Below, one piece after another: positions 15,443 to 22,829 of a DNA stretch of 64,000 bases (its first letter is position 1; each line of letters starts with the position of its first letter). The notes beneath the pieces are model-generated. The model was not told the origin of the DNA. It searched no databases and saw nothing but the letters and a program-made list of their open reading frames with translations. The DNA lies in contig JAWLAI010000004.1 in assembly GCA_041395565.1 (NCBI GenBank), forward strand, positions 124,001-188,000, given 5' to 3'. Source of the stretch: Pseudomonadota bacterium (lineage in GTDB: Bacteria; Pseudomonadota; Gammaproteobacteria; UBA9214). Position numbers and translations under genes: made by a program.

Positions 15443-15463
15443 GCCGCAGCTAACGGCAGTTTT
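15443..15463 (+). terminator. Weak hairpin plus T-run in the leuA leader
   Basis: GCCG (15443-15446) can pair with CGGC (15454-15457), followed by AGTTTT. The stem is only 4 bp and the T-run 4 bases, so it is a weak terminator candidate. It is considered only because of the Leu-rich leader peptide 47 bases upstream. Confidence 0.3.
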
Positions 15464-15487
15464 GCTATGCTGGCGCAAACCGGTTCC

Positions 15488-15513
15488 GACACCCCCTGCA
15501 GCAGGCGGGTGTC
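15488..15513 (+). promoter_or_regulatory. Hairpin just upstream of the leuA ribosome-binding site
   Basis: GACACCC (15488-15494) pairs with GGGTGTC (15507-15513), a perfect 7-bp stem. It ends directly before the GAGGGAGCAGG region that would bind the ribosome for leuA (ATG 15529). It could influence leuA translation or be the final element of the attenuator. Confidence 0.45.
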
Positions 15514-15528
15514 CGAGGGAGCAGGATT

Positions 15529-17079
15529 ATGAGCAGCAAAGACAAATTGATCATTTTCGATACCACCTTGCGCGACGGCGAGCAGAGCCCTGGCGCATCG
15601 ATGACCAGGGACGAGAAGGTGCGTATCGCCAAGGCGCTGGAGCGCATGCGCGTCGATGTCATCGAGGCCGGCTTTCCCATCGCCAGTCCCGGGGATTTCG
15701 AATCCGTGCAGGCCGTCGCCCGCGCGGTCTCCGGCAGCACCGTGTGTGGCCTGGCGCGCGCGCTGGAAAAGGACATTGACCGGGCCGGCGAGGCGCTGCA
15801 ACCGGCCGCGTCCGCGCGCATCCATACCTTCATCGCCACATCGCCCATACACATGCAGATGAAGCTGCGCATGCAGCCGGATCAGGTCATCGAACAGGCC
15901 GTGCGCGCCGTCAGGCATGCCCTGCGCTATACGGACAACGTCGAGTTTTCCCCGGAAGACGCCGGTCGTTCGGAGACGGATTTTCTGTGCCGTGTCATCG
16001 AGGCCGTGATCGATGCCGGTGCCCGGACCATCAACATTCCGGATACGGTCGGTTACAACCTGCCGCACCAGTTCGGCGAACTGATCCGGACGCTGATCGA
16101 ACGGGTGCCCAATTCCGACAAGGCCGTGTTCTCGGTGCATTGCCACAATGACCTCGGTCTGGCGGTCGGTAATTCCCTTTCCGCCGTACTCAACGGGGCG
16201 CGCCAGGTGGAATGCACCATCAACGGTCTGGGCGAACGTGCCGGCAATGCCGCGCTCGAGGAAGTGGTCATGGCCGTGCAGACCCGCCAGGATGTGTTTC
16301 AGTGCCAAACCGGCCTCGATACCTCCCAGATCATGACCTGCTCGCGGCTGGTTTCGGGCATCACGGGCTTCGCAGTGCAGCCGAACAAGGCCATCGTCGG
16401 CGCCAATGCCTTTGCGCACGAGTCTGGGATACACCAGGACGGGGTGCTGAAGAGCCGCGAGACCTACGAGATCATGCGTGCCCAGGATGTCGGCTGGACA
16501 GCCAACCGGATCGTGCTCGGCAAGCACTCGGGTCGCAATGCATTCCGCACCCGCCTGCATGAACTCGGCATTGAGTTCGAGGCCGAAGAAGACCTGAACA
16601 ATGCGTTCGCCCGCTTCAAGGAACTCGCCGACAAGAAGCACGAGATCTTCGACGAGGACCTGCAGGCGCTGGTGACCGAGTCGGGGCTGGAATCGGAAAA
16701 CGACTGGCTCAAGCTGGTCGCGCTGCGGGTTTGCTCCGAGACGGGCGAGACGCCGCACGCGCGTCTGACCCTGTGGGTCGATGGCGAGGAAAAACCTGCC
16801 GAGGGTACCGGTAGTGGGCCGGTTGATGCATCGTTCAAGGCGATCGAGGCGCTTATCAACAGCGGTACCGAGTTGCAGCTTTACTCGGTCAACAATATTA
16901 CCAGCGGTACCGACTCGCAGGGCGAGGTAACCGTGCGCCTGCAGAAGGGCGGACGCATCGTGAATGGCCAGGGTGCGGATACCGATATTGTCATCGCATC
17001 CGCCAAGGCCTACATCAATGCACTCAACAAGATCATTCTGCCCAACGAGCGCGCCCATCCGCAACTGGGCGATGTCTAG
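15529..17079 (+). CDS. leuA: 2-isopropylmalate synthase
   Basis: A 516-residue DRE-TIM metallolyase. The catalytic barrel begins 'IIFDTTLRDGEQSPGASMTR', has metal ligands in 'FSVHCHNDLGLAVGNSL' (H-x-H) and 'GLGERAGNAALEEV', and 'ESGIHQDGVLK'. A C-terminal LeuA regulatory domain (about 390-516, 'GSGPVDASFKAIEALINSGT') mediates leucine feedback inhibition. It condenses acetyl-CoA with 2-oxoisovalerate, committing carbon to leucine. The start at 15529 follows GAGGGAGCAGG. It follows the ilv genes and has its own leader with a Leu-rich peptide. Confidence 0.97.
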   Translation: MSSKDKLIIFDTTLRDGEQSPGASMTRDEKVRIAKALERMRVDVIEAGFPIASPGDFESVQAVARAVSGSTVCGLARALEKDIDRAGEALQPAASARIHTFIATSPIHMQMKLRMQPDQVIEQAVRAVRHALRYTDNVEFSPEDAGRSETDFLCRVIEAVIDAGARTINIPDTVGYNLPHQFGELIRTLIERVPNSDKAVFSVHCHNDLGLAVGNSLSAVLNGARQVECTINGLGERAGNAALEEVVMAVQTRQDVFQCQTGLDTSQIMTCSRLVSGITGFAVQPNKAIVGANAFAHESGIHQDGVLKSRETYEIMRAQDVGWTANRIVLGKHSGRNAFRTRLHELGIEFEAEEDLNNAFARFKELADKKHEIFDEDLQALVTESGLESENDWLKLVALRVCSETGETPHARLTLWVDGEEKPAEGTGSGPVDASFKAIEALINSGTELQLYSVNNITSGTDSQGEVTVRLQKGGRIVNGQGADTDIVIASAKAYINALNKIILPNERAHPQLGDV

Positions 17080-17089
17080 GAACGGCGGG

Positions 17090-17797
17090 ATGGGAGCAGA
17101 ACTGCGCAACGCCTACCTGGAAGCGCTGGGTATCCAGCGCTGGGTCGTGCGTGCACCGCCGCCGCCCGTTAACGCTGAGCCGGCGCCGCGGCGGGCGGCG
17201 GTCGCGGATGGCGGCGCCAGCTGGGATGCCCTGCGGGCGGAGGTCGCCGGCTGTACCCGCTGTGCGCTGCACGAGACGCGCACGCGGACGGTATTCGGTA
17301 CCGGCGACAGGAATGCCGATTGGATGCTGATCGGCGAGGCGCCGGGTGCGGATGAAGACCGCCAGGGCGAGCCTTTCGTGGGGCGCGCCGGCCAGCTGCT
17401 GAACGAGATGCTGTATGCCGCCGGCATGCGCCGCGACCAGGTCTATATCGCCAATATCCTGAAATGCCGGCCACCGGGTAACCGTAACCCCTTGCCACAG
17501 GAGGTTGCCTGCTGCCAGGACTACCTGCAGCGCCAGATCGCACTGGTGCGTCCGCGGATCATTCTCGCACTGGGTGGCATCGCGGCGCAGAACCTGCTGC
17601 AGACGGACCTGAGTGTCGGTCGGCTGCGCGGCAGCAGGCACAGCTACGGAGCGCGGGGGATTCCTCTGGTCGTGACATATCACCCGGCGTATTTGCTGCG
17701 TTCACCGCTGGAGAAGAGGAAGGTGTGGGATGATCTGCAATTTGCGCTACGGGTTTACAGCGAATCCGATCTGTCCGCGGCTGGGTCGCAACGATAG
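17090..17797 (+). CDS. Uracil-DNA glycosylase, family 4 (4Fe-4S)
   Basis: A 235-residue protein with an N-terminal Pro/Ala-rich region (20-45) and a family-4 UDG fold from about residue 45. Four cysteines for the iron-sulphur cluster are visible: Cys55 and Cys58 ('CTRCALHETRT'), Cys126 ('NILKCRPPGNRNP') and Cys141/142. Motif 1 is 'GEAPGADEDRQGEPFVGRAG' and motif 3 'YHPAYLLRSP'. It removes uracil from DNA. ATG 17090 lies 10 bp after leuA; the in-frame ATG 17072 would overlap leuA. The N-terminal 'LRNAYLEALGIQRWV' is common in proteobacterial versions beside rimI. Confidence 0.9.
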   Translation: MGAELRNAYLEALGIQRWVVRAPPPPVNAEPAPRRAAVADGGASWDALRAEVAGCTRCALHETRTRTVFGTGDRNADWMLIGEAPGADEDRQGEPFVGRAGQLLNEMLYAAGMRRDQVYIANILKCRPPGNRNPLPQEVACCQDYLQRQIALVRPRIILALGGIAAQNLLQTDLSVGRLRGSRHSYGARGIPLVVTYHPAYLLRSPLEKRKVWDDLQFALRVYSESDLSAAGSQR

Positions 17798-17812
17798 GGG
17801 GCGAGCGTCGGT

Positions 17813-18277
17813 ATGAGTGCCATTCTCAGGGAACCTGCCCTCGAATTCCGCCCCATGCGGGAAGAGGATCTCGATGATGTCATCGAGATCGAGCGCCAGA
17901 GCTATCCCTTTCCGTGGTCGAGGTCGATCTTCGGCGATTGCCTGCATGCCGGCTACAGCTGCTGGGTGTGTACCCGCGGCGGCGTCATCGTGGGCTACGG
18001 CATCATCTCGGTCGCGGTCGGCGAGTCGCACCTGCTGAACCTGTGTGTACGGGAAGCTGCGCGGGGGCGGGGGACCGGGCGCAAGATGCTGAGGCACCTC
18101 GTGTCCATTGCGCGTCGTCATGATGCCGAGATCATGTTCCTGGAAGTGCGGGTATCGAACCAGCTTGCGCGCAGATTATATGAATCGGAGGGTTTCAACG
18201 AGCTTGGTGCGCGCAGGGCCTATTATCCGCTGCACGAGGGCAGGGAGGATGCCCTGATCCTGGCCAGGACGCTTTGA
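17813..18277 (+). CDS. rimI: Ribosomal protein S18-alanine N-acetyltransferase
   Basis: A 154-residue GNAT-fold protein. It has 'FRPMREEDLDDVIEIERQSY' at the N-terminus, 'LLNLCVREAARGRGTGRKML' (acetyl-CoA pyrophosphate loop, R-G-x-G-x-G/A type) and 'LEVRVSNQLARRLYESEGF' with 'RRAYYPLHEGREDALILAR', the RimI C-terminal signature. It acetylates the N-terminal Ala of ribosomal protein S18. It starts 15 bp after the glycosylase gene, likely co-transcribed. Confidence 0.9.
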   Translation: MSAILREPALEFRPMREEDLDDVIEIERQSYPFPWSRSIFGDCLHAGYSCWVCTRGGVIVGYGIISVAVGESHLLNLCVREAARGRGTGRKMLRHLVSIARRHDAEIMFLEVRVSNQLARRLYESEGFNELGARRAYYPLHEGREDALILARTL

Positions 18278-18344
18278 ATTCTCCCCAATACGCGGTCGAT
18301 CGGCTAGAATAGCCCATCGAGAATTACCCCGGTTTCACGTTCCC

Positions 18345-19925
18345 ATGGCCAGGCAAAGTACCGAGACGGCGCGGCGTCGCACGTTTGCTATCATTTCCCA
18401 TCCGGACGCAGGCAAGACCACCCTGACCGAGAAGCTGCTGCTGTTCGGCGGCGCCATTCAGCTTGCCGGCACGGTCAAGGGACGCAAGGCTGCGCGGCAT
18501 GCCACGTCCGACTGGATGGAGCTGGAAAAGCAGCGCGGCATATCCGTGACCTCCTCCGTCATGCAGTTCCCCTACCGTGATGCCATGGTCAACCTGCTGG
18601 ACACCCCGGGGCACGAGGATTTTTCCGAGGACACCTACCGCGTGCTGACCGCGGTCGATTCGGCGATGATGGTGATCGACTGTGCCAAGGGCGTGGAGGC
18701 GCGCACCATCAAGCTGATGGAGGTGTGCCGTTTGCGTGATACACCAATCTGCACCTTTATCAACAAGCTCGACCGCGAGGGCCGCGAGCCGATCGAACTG
18801 CTCGACGAGATCGAGGAGATCCTGAATATCCGGTGCGCGCCTGTTACCTGGCCGATCGGGATGGGCAAGCGGCTCAGGGGTATTTATCACATGCTCAACG
18901 ATGCCGTGCACCTCTATGAGCCGGGCAAGAACGCACAGCGACAGGAGTCCAGAAAAATCAACGGACTGGACAATCCCCTCCTGGACGAGGTACTGGGGGA
19001 TCTGGCGCAGGAGCTGCGCGACGAGATCGAACTCGTGCGCGGTGCCAGTCATGCCTTCGATCAGGTGGCCTACCTGGCTGGCGAACTGACACCAGTTTTC
19101 TTCGGGTCCGCCATCAACAATTTCGGCGTGGATGAGCTGCTCGATCACTTCGTCGCGACCGCGCCAGGTCCGTTGCCGCGCCAGACCACAACGCGCAAGG
19201 TGGAGCCCGACGAAGATCGTTTCACCGGTTTCGTATTCAAGATCCAGGCGAATATGGATCCCGCACACCGCGACCGAATCGCGTTTCTCAGGATCTGTTC
19301 CGGCCGCTATACCAAGGGTATGAAAATGCATCACGTCCGGATCGGGCGGGATGTGCAGGTATCCAATGCGCTGACTTTTCTCGCGTCAGATCGCGATCAT
19401 GTCGATGAAGCCTTTGCCGGTGACATCATCGGGCTGCACAACCACGGTACCATCCGGATCGGGGATACCTTCACCCAGGGCGAAGACCTGAAGTTCACAG
19501 GCATCCCGAGTTTTGCCCCGGAACTGTTCAGGCGGGCCGTGCTGCGGGACCCGCTGCGCATGAAGGCGCTGCAGAAAGGCCTCGACCAGCTGTGCGAGGA
19601 AGGCGCCACGCAGCTGTTCCGCCCGTTAAAGAACAATGACCTGATACTGGGAGCAGTCGGTATCCTGCAGTTCGACGTCGTGGCCCACCGGCTCAAGGAC
19701 GAATACGGCGTTGACTGCGCATTCGAGTCGGTTTCGGTAGCCACCGCGCGTTGGGTGGAATGCAAGGATGGTGTCATGGAGGAGCGCTTCCGGGAGAAGG
19801 CCTACGAGAACCTTGCCGAGGATCAGGGTGGGGGGCTGGTCTATATTGCGCCAACACGCGTGAATCTGGAACTGGCGATGGAAAAGTGGCCCGACATCGA
19901 GTTTCACGCCACGCGTGAGCATTGA
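18345..19925 (+). CDS. prfC: Peptide chain release factor 3
   Basis: A 526-residue translational GTPase. The P-loop is 'AIISHPDAGKTTLTEKLL', followed by switch II 'NLLDTPGHEDFSEDTYR' and the guanine-specificity motif 'TFINKLDREG' (N-K-x-D). The C-terminal part carries RF3-specific domains ('VEFHATREH'-like end). RF3 recycles RF1/RF2 after termination. Length and sequence match E. coli PrfC (529 residues). It is convergent with ycgN with only a 3-bp gap. Confidence 0.97.
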   Translation: MARQSTETARRRTFAIISHPDAGKTTLTEKLLLFGGAIQLAGTVKGRKAARHATSDWMELEKQRGISVTSSVMQFPYRDAMVNLLDTPGHEDFSEDTYRVLTAVDSAMMVIDCAKGVEARTIKLMEVCRLRDTPICTFINKLDREGREPIELLDEIEEILNIRCAPVTWPIGMGKRLRGIYHMLNDAVHLYEPGKNAQRQESRKINGLDNPLLDEVLGDLAQELRDEIELVRGASHAFDQVAYLAGELTPVFFGSAINNFGVDELLDHFVATAPGPLPRQTTTRKVEPDEDRFTGFVFKIQANMDPAHRDRIAFLRICSGRYTKGMKMHHVRIGRDVQVSNALTFLASDRDHVDEAFAGDIIGLHNHGTIRIGDTFTQGEDLKFTGIPSFAPELFRRAVLRDPLRMKALQKGLDQLCEEGATQLFRPLKNNDLILGAVGILQFDVVAHRLKDEYGVDCAFESVSVATARWVECKDGVMEERFREKAYENLAEDQGGGLVYIAPTRVNLELAMEKWPDIEFHATREH

Positions 19926-19928
19926 CGG

Positions 19929-20381
19929 TCACAAGTCTATCCAGCTGATGATGTAATCCTCGAAGGCTTCCGGGTGTACGCTATCCTCTGGCAGCGTGCG
20001 TCCTGCCACCGAGATACCTGCCCGCTGTACCGTCTCGGGCGAGCCGGAAACGAGCGGATGCCACCATTCCAGCGGCCTGCCTTCCGCAACCATCCGGTAG
20101 GCGCAGCTGCGCGGTAGCCACTTGAAAGTTGCAGAATCTCCGGCTTCGAGCACCAGACAGTCACCGACCAGTTCCTTGCGCTGGCTGTAGTCCCGGCAAC
20201 GGCAGGTCGTGCCATCCAGCAGCCTGCAGGCAATGCGGGTGTAGAAAACCAGGCCGGTATCCACGTCCTCGAGCTTGTGCAGGCAGCAACGGCCACAACC
20301 GTCGCACAGAGACTCCCATTCGGAGGGTGTCATTTGGTCCAGCGTCTTTGTATTCCAAAATGCCATGCCTTCTGCAACCAT
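19929..20381 (-). CDS. ycgN: YcgN-family cysteine-cluster protein (UPF0260)
   Basis: A ~150-residue protein. 'WNTKTLDQMTPSEWESLCDG' continues into 'CGRCCLHKLEDVDTG', then 'IACRLLDGTTCRCRDYSQR' and 'WLPRSCAYRMVAEGRPLEWW', which align closely with E. coli YcgN including the conserved Cys set expected to bind zinc or an iron-sulphur cluster. The biochemical role is unknown. The start is placed at ATG 20381 (MVAEGMAFW); ATG 20366 is the alternative. A longer frame to 20453 runs into the divergent transporter gene and is unlikely. Confidence 0.85.
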   Translation of the reverse strand: MVAEGMAFWNTKTLDQMTPSEWESLCDGCGRCCLHKLEDVDTGLVFYTRIACRLLDGTTCRCRDYSQRKELVGDCLVLEAGDSATFKWLPRSCAYRMVAEGRPLEWWHPLVSGSPETVQRAGISVAGRTLPEDSVHPEAFEDYIISWIDL

Positions 20382-20445
20382 ACACCCTTTCCTGCTGGCA
20401 GCGTGCGTTATCCATAGCAGGATCGATCCGGGGTGTAAAGCAACC

Positions 20446-21735
20446 ATGAGCAATGCGCGACAGAAGTGGGGCTGGGCATTTTATGACTGGGCAAATTCCG
20501 CCTATTCAACAACTGTCATGGCGGGCTTTTTCCCGGTCTTTTTCAAGGAATACTGGAACGACGGCCTCAGCGCGGTCGACAGCACCTTTCGGCTCGGCAT
20601 GGCCAATTCCCTGGCCAGCCTGATCATCGTGCTGATGGCACCGGTGCTGGGTGCGATCGCGGACAGCATGAGCCGGCGCAAGGCCATGCTGTTCGGATTT
20701 GCTTTTCTCGGTGTGCTGATGACCGGCAGTCTGTATCTCGTGGGGCAGGGCGACTGGCAGCTGGCTGCGGGATTTTACGTGATCTCGCTAATAGGATTCT
20801 CCGGCAGCAATGTCTTTTACGATTCGCTACTGCCGTTCGTGTCCGATACGGGGAATGTCGACCAGGTTTCCGCGCTTGGTTTCTCGTTGGGTTATCTGGG
20901 TGGGGGGGTGCTGCTGGCAGTCAATGTGCTTATGACCATGCATCCTTCCTGGTTCGGCCTCGCTGACGGTATTGCCGCGGTCAAGCTCTCGTTCCTCGTC
21001 GTGGCATGTTGGTGGCTGGTGTTTTCGCTGCCGTTGATGCTGCTGGTGGACGAGCCGTGGAAGGCGGCAACAGCCGGTGCAGGGTATTACGTGCGGCAGG
21101 GCTTCACGCGTATCTGGCATACCCTGCACGAGGTACGGGCCTTGCGCCATGTATGGCTGTTCCTGATTGCCTACTGGCTCTACATCGATGGCATCGACAC
21201 GATCATACGCATGGCTGTCGATTACGGGCTATCGCTCGGTTTCGATCAGAACAGTCTCATAGCCGCGCTGCTAATAACGCAGTTTGTTGGCTTTCCTGCG
21301 GCGCTGGTGTTCGGTTGGCTTGGTGGCCGGTATGGACCCAAGGCAGGTATTATTGCCGGGCTGGGAATTTACACGGTCGTTACCGTCTGGGCCTCGCTGA
21401 TGAGCACGGCAATCGAGTTTTACCTGCTGGCACTCATGATCGGGCTTGCCCAGGGTGGGGTACAGGCGCTGAGCCGGTCGCTCTACGCGCGGATGATACC
21501 GGAAGGCCGCACGGCGGAATTCTTCGGTTTTTACAATATGCTCGGCAAGTTCGCAGCCATCATTGGACCGATCATGATGGGTTGGGTCGGCGTTCTGACC
21601 GAAAGCTCGCGCGTCGGTTTGTTGTCGCTGTTGGTTTTGTTTATGATCGGCGCCATGGTCCTGCTGAAAGTCGATCCAAAGGCGATCGTGGCGGCTCATG
21701 CGCTGAAAAACGATCACCAGCGCGCATCTGTATGA
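20446..21735 (+). CDS. UMF1/Atg22-like MFS transporter
   Basis: A 429-residue, roughly 12-helix membrane protein. It begins 'KWGWAFYDWANSAYSTTVMA', the family hallmark (W-A-x-Y-D-W-A-N-S), with 'APVLGAIADSMSRRKAMLFG' as the MFS loop 2-3 motif and 'VFGWLGGRYGPKAG' as its second-half counterpart. Vacuolar Atg22 relatives export amino acids; bacterial substrates are unknown. The start at ATG 20446 is chosen over the longer frame because the family motif starts 8 residues later. It is divergent from ycgN. Confidence 0.85.
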   Translation: MSNARQKWGWAFYDWANSAYSTTVMAGFFPVFFKEYWNDGLSAVDSTFRLGMANSLASLIIVLMAPVLGAIADSMSRRKAMLFGFAFLGVLMTGSLYLVGQGDWQLAAGFYVISLIGFSGSNVFYDSLLPFVSDTGNVDQVSALGFSLGYLGGGVLLAVNVLMTMHPSWFGLADGIAAVKLSFLVVACWWLVFSLPLMLLVDEPWKAATAGAGYYVRQGFTRIWHTLHEVRALRHVWLFLIAYWLYIDGIDTIIRMAVDYGLSLGFDQNSLIAALLITQFVGFPAALVFGWLGGRYGPKAGIIAGLGIYTVVTVWASLMSTAIEFYLLALMIGLAQGGVQALSRSLYARMIPEGRTAEFFGFYNMLGKFAAIIGPIMMGWVGVLTESSRVGLLSLLVLFMIGAMVLLKVDPKAIVAAHALKNDHQRASV

Positions 21736-21908
21736 CGCATAATGTATTGTTTTGTATTGATAAAAACTTTAAGTTGCGGCCTGCAAGTAATCATTTGCCT
21801 GCATCTGCAGAGATATGTAAGTATTCATATTGAAAACAATACAAATACTAGAGTTTTGTTGCAGTCCACACGAGTCAGTTAACTGCAGAAACCATCGGAG
21901 GTGTTTCT

Positions 21909-22811
21909 ATGGATAAGAATAATAAAGGAGTGCTTTCTCAGTTTTATAACCAATTAGTGACAGAATTTGACCAAGAATCCGGCGTGATGTGGTGTTATAT
22001 GAACCCACATCCGCGTCCTTGCTTCACACCTCAGCTTTTGAACGATCTAAACCGATTCCTCCATGTCGTAAAAAATACTATTTCGTCAGAACTGGCGATA
22101 GAGGGGCGATCAAAAGTAAGGTATATCGTTTTTGGGTCTCATAAGCCCGGTGTTTTTAGTTTGGGAGGTGATTTGAGATTGTTTTTAGATTGTATTAATT
22201 CGTCAGACAAAAAAAGGCTCAGTGAGTATATGAGACTGAGTATAGAAGTAATGTATAACATTTATACAAATATGGACATGCCAATAACAACTATATCAAT
22301 GATTAGAGGTAATGCGTTAGGTGCTGGGTTCGAGGGCGCATTATCGTGTGACTATATTGTTGCTGAAAAAACAGTCCAGTTAGGGTTCCCAGAAGTCTTA
22401 TTTAACATGTTTCCAGGCATGGGCGCATATAGCTTTCTGGCGAGGCGACTTGATTCTGCTCGAGTAGAAAAGATGATTCTTAGCGGAAGAATTTATAATG
22501 CTGAAGAGCTCTATGAAATGGGTTTAATACACCTTCTATCTGAAAGTGGTGATTGTAAAGACGATGTAATGAATTTTATACGGAAGATTGATAAAACCAG
22601 TAATACTCGAAATGCTGTGTTAAAAGTGAGGAATAGAATTAATCCTGTTAGATTCCAGGAGATGATGGATGTCGGTGAAATTTGGGTTGACGCGGCGTTG
22701 TCGCTAACTCCAAAAGAGTTAAAAGTAATGGAAAGATTAGTACGCTCTCAGGATAAAATGGCGAAGTCGCTTGTGAATCCGCTGGAGGAGAAGGTAAATG
22801 TGAATGCGTAA
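21909..22811 (+). CDS. rpfF: Diffusible signal factor (DSF) synthase RpfF
   Basis: A 300-residue crotonase-fold protein. The oxyanion region is 'GVFSLGGDLRLF'; catalytic glutamates match the RpfF pair spaced by 20 residues: Glu142 in 'NALGAGFEGALSCDYIVAE' and Glu162 in 'LGFPEVLFNMFPGMGAYSFL'. RpfF makes cis-2-unsaturated fatty acid signals from acyl-ACP by dehydration and thioester cleavage. A strong Shine-Dalgarno (GGAGGTG) precedes ATG 21909. The gene is AT-rich by eye (about 40% GC) against flanks near 60%, suggesting transfer. It is convergent with rpfC-rpfG, as in Xanthomonas. No rpfB-like ligase is adjacent. Confidence 0.9.
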   Translation: MDKNNKGVLSQFYNQLVTEFDQESGVMWCYMNPHPRPCFTPQLLNDLNRFLHVVKNTISSELAIEGRSKVRYIVFGSHKPGVFSLGGDLRLFLDCINSSDKKRLSEYMRLSIEVMYNIYTNMDMPITTISMIRGNALGAGFEGALSCDYIVAEKTVQLGFPEVLFNMFPGMGAYSFLARRLDSARVEKMILSGRIYNAEELYEMGLIHLLSESGDCKDDVMNFIRKIDKTSNTRNAVLKVRNRINPVRFQEMMDVGEIWVDAALSLTPKELKVMERLVRSQDKMAKSLVNPLEEKVNVNA

Positions 22812-22829
22812 ATCAGTTGCTTGAGCCTA

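Noticed and set aside
15352..17109. 585-codon frame opposite leuA
   Set aside because: Antisense shadow; leuA coding strand is certain from its motifs.
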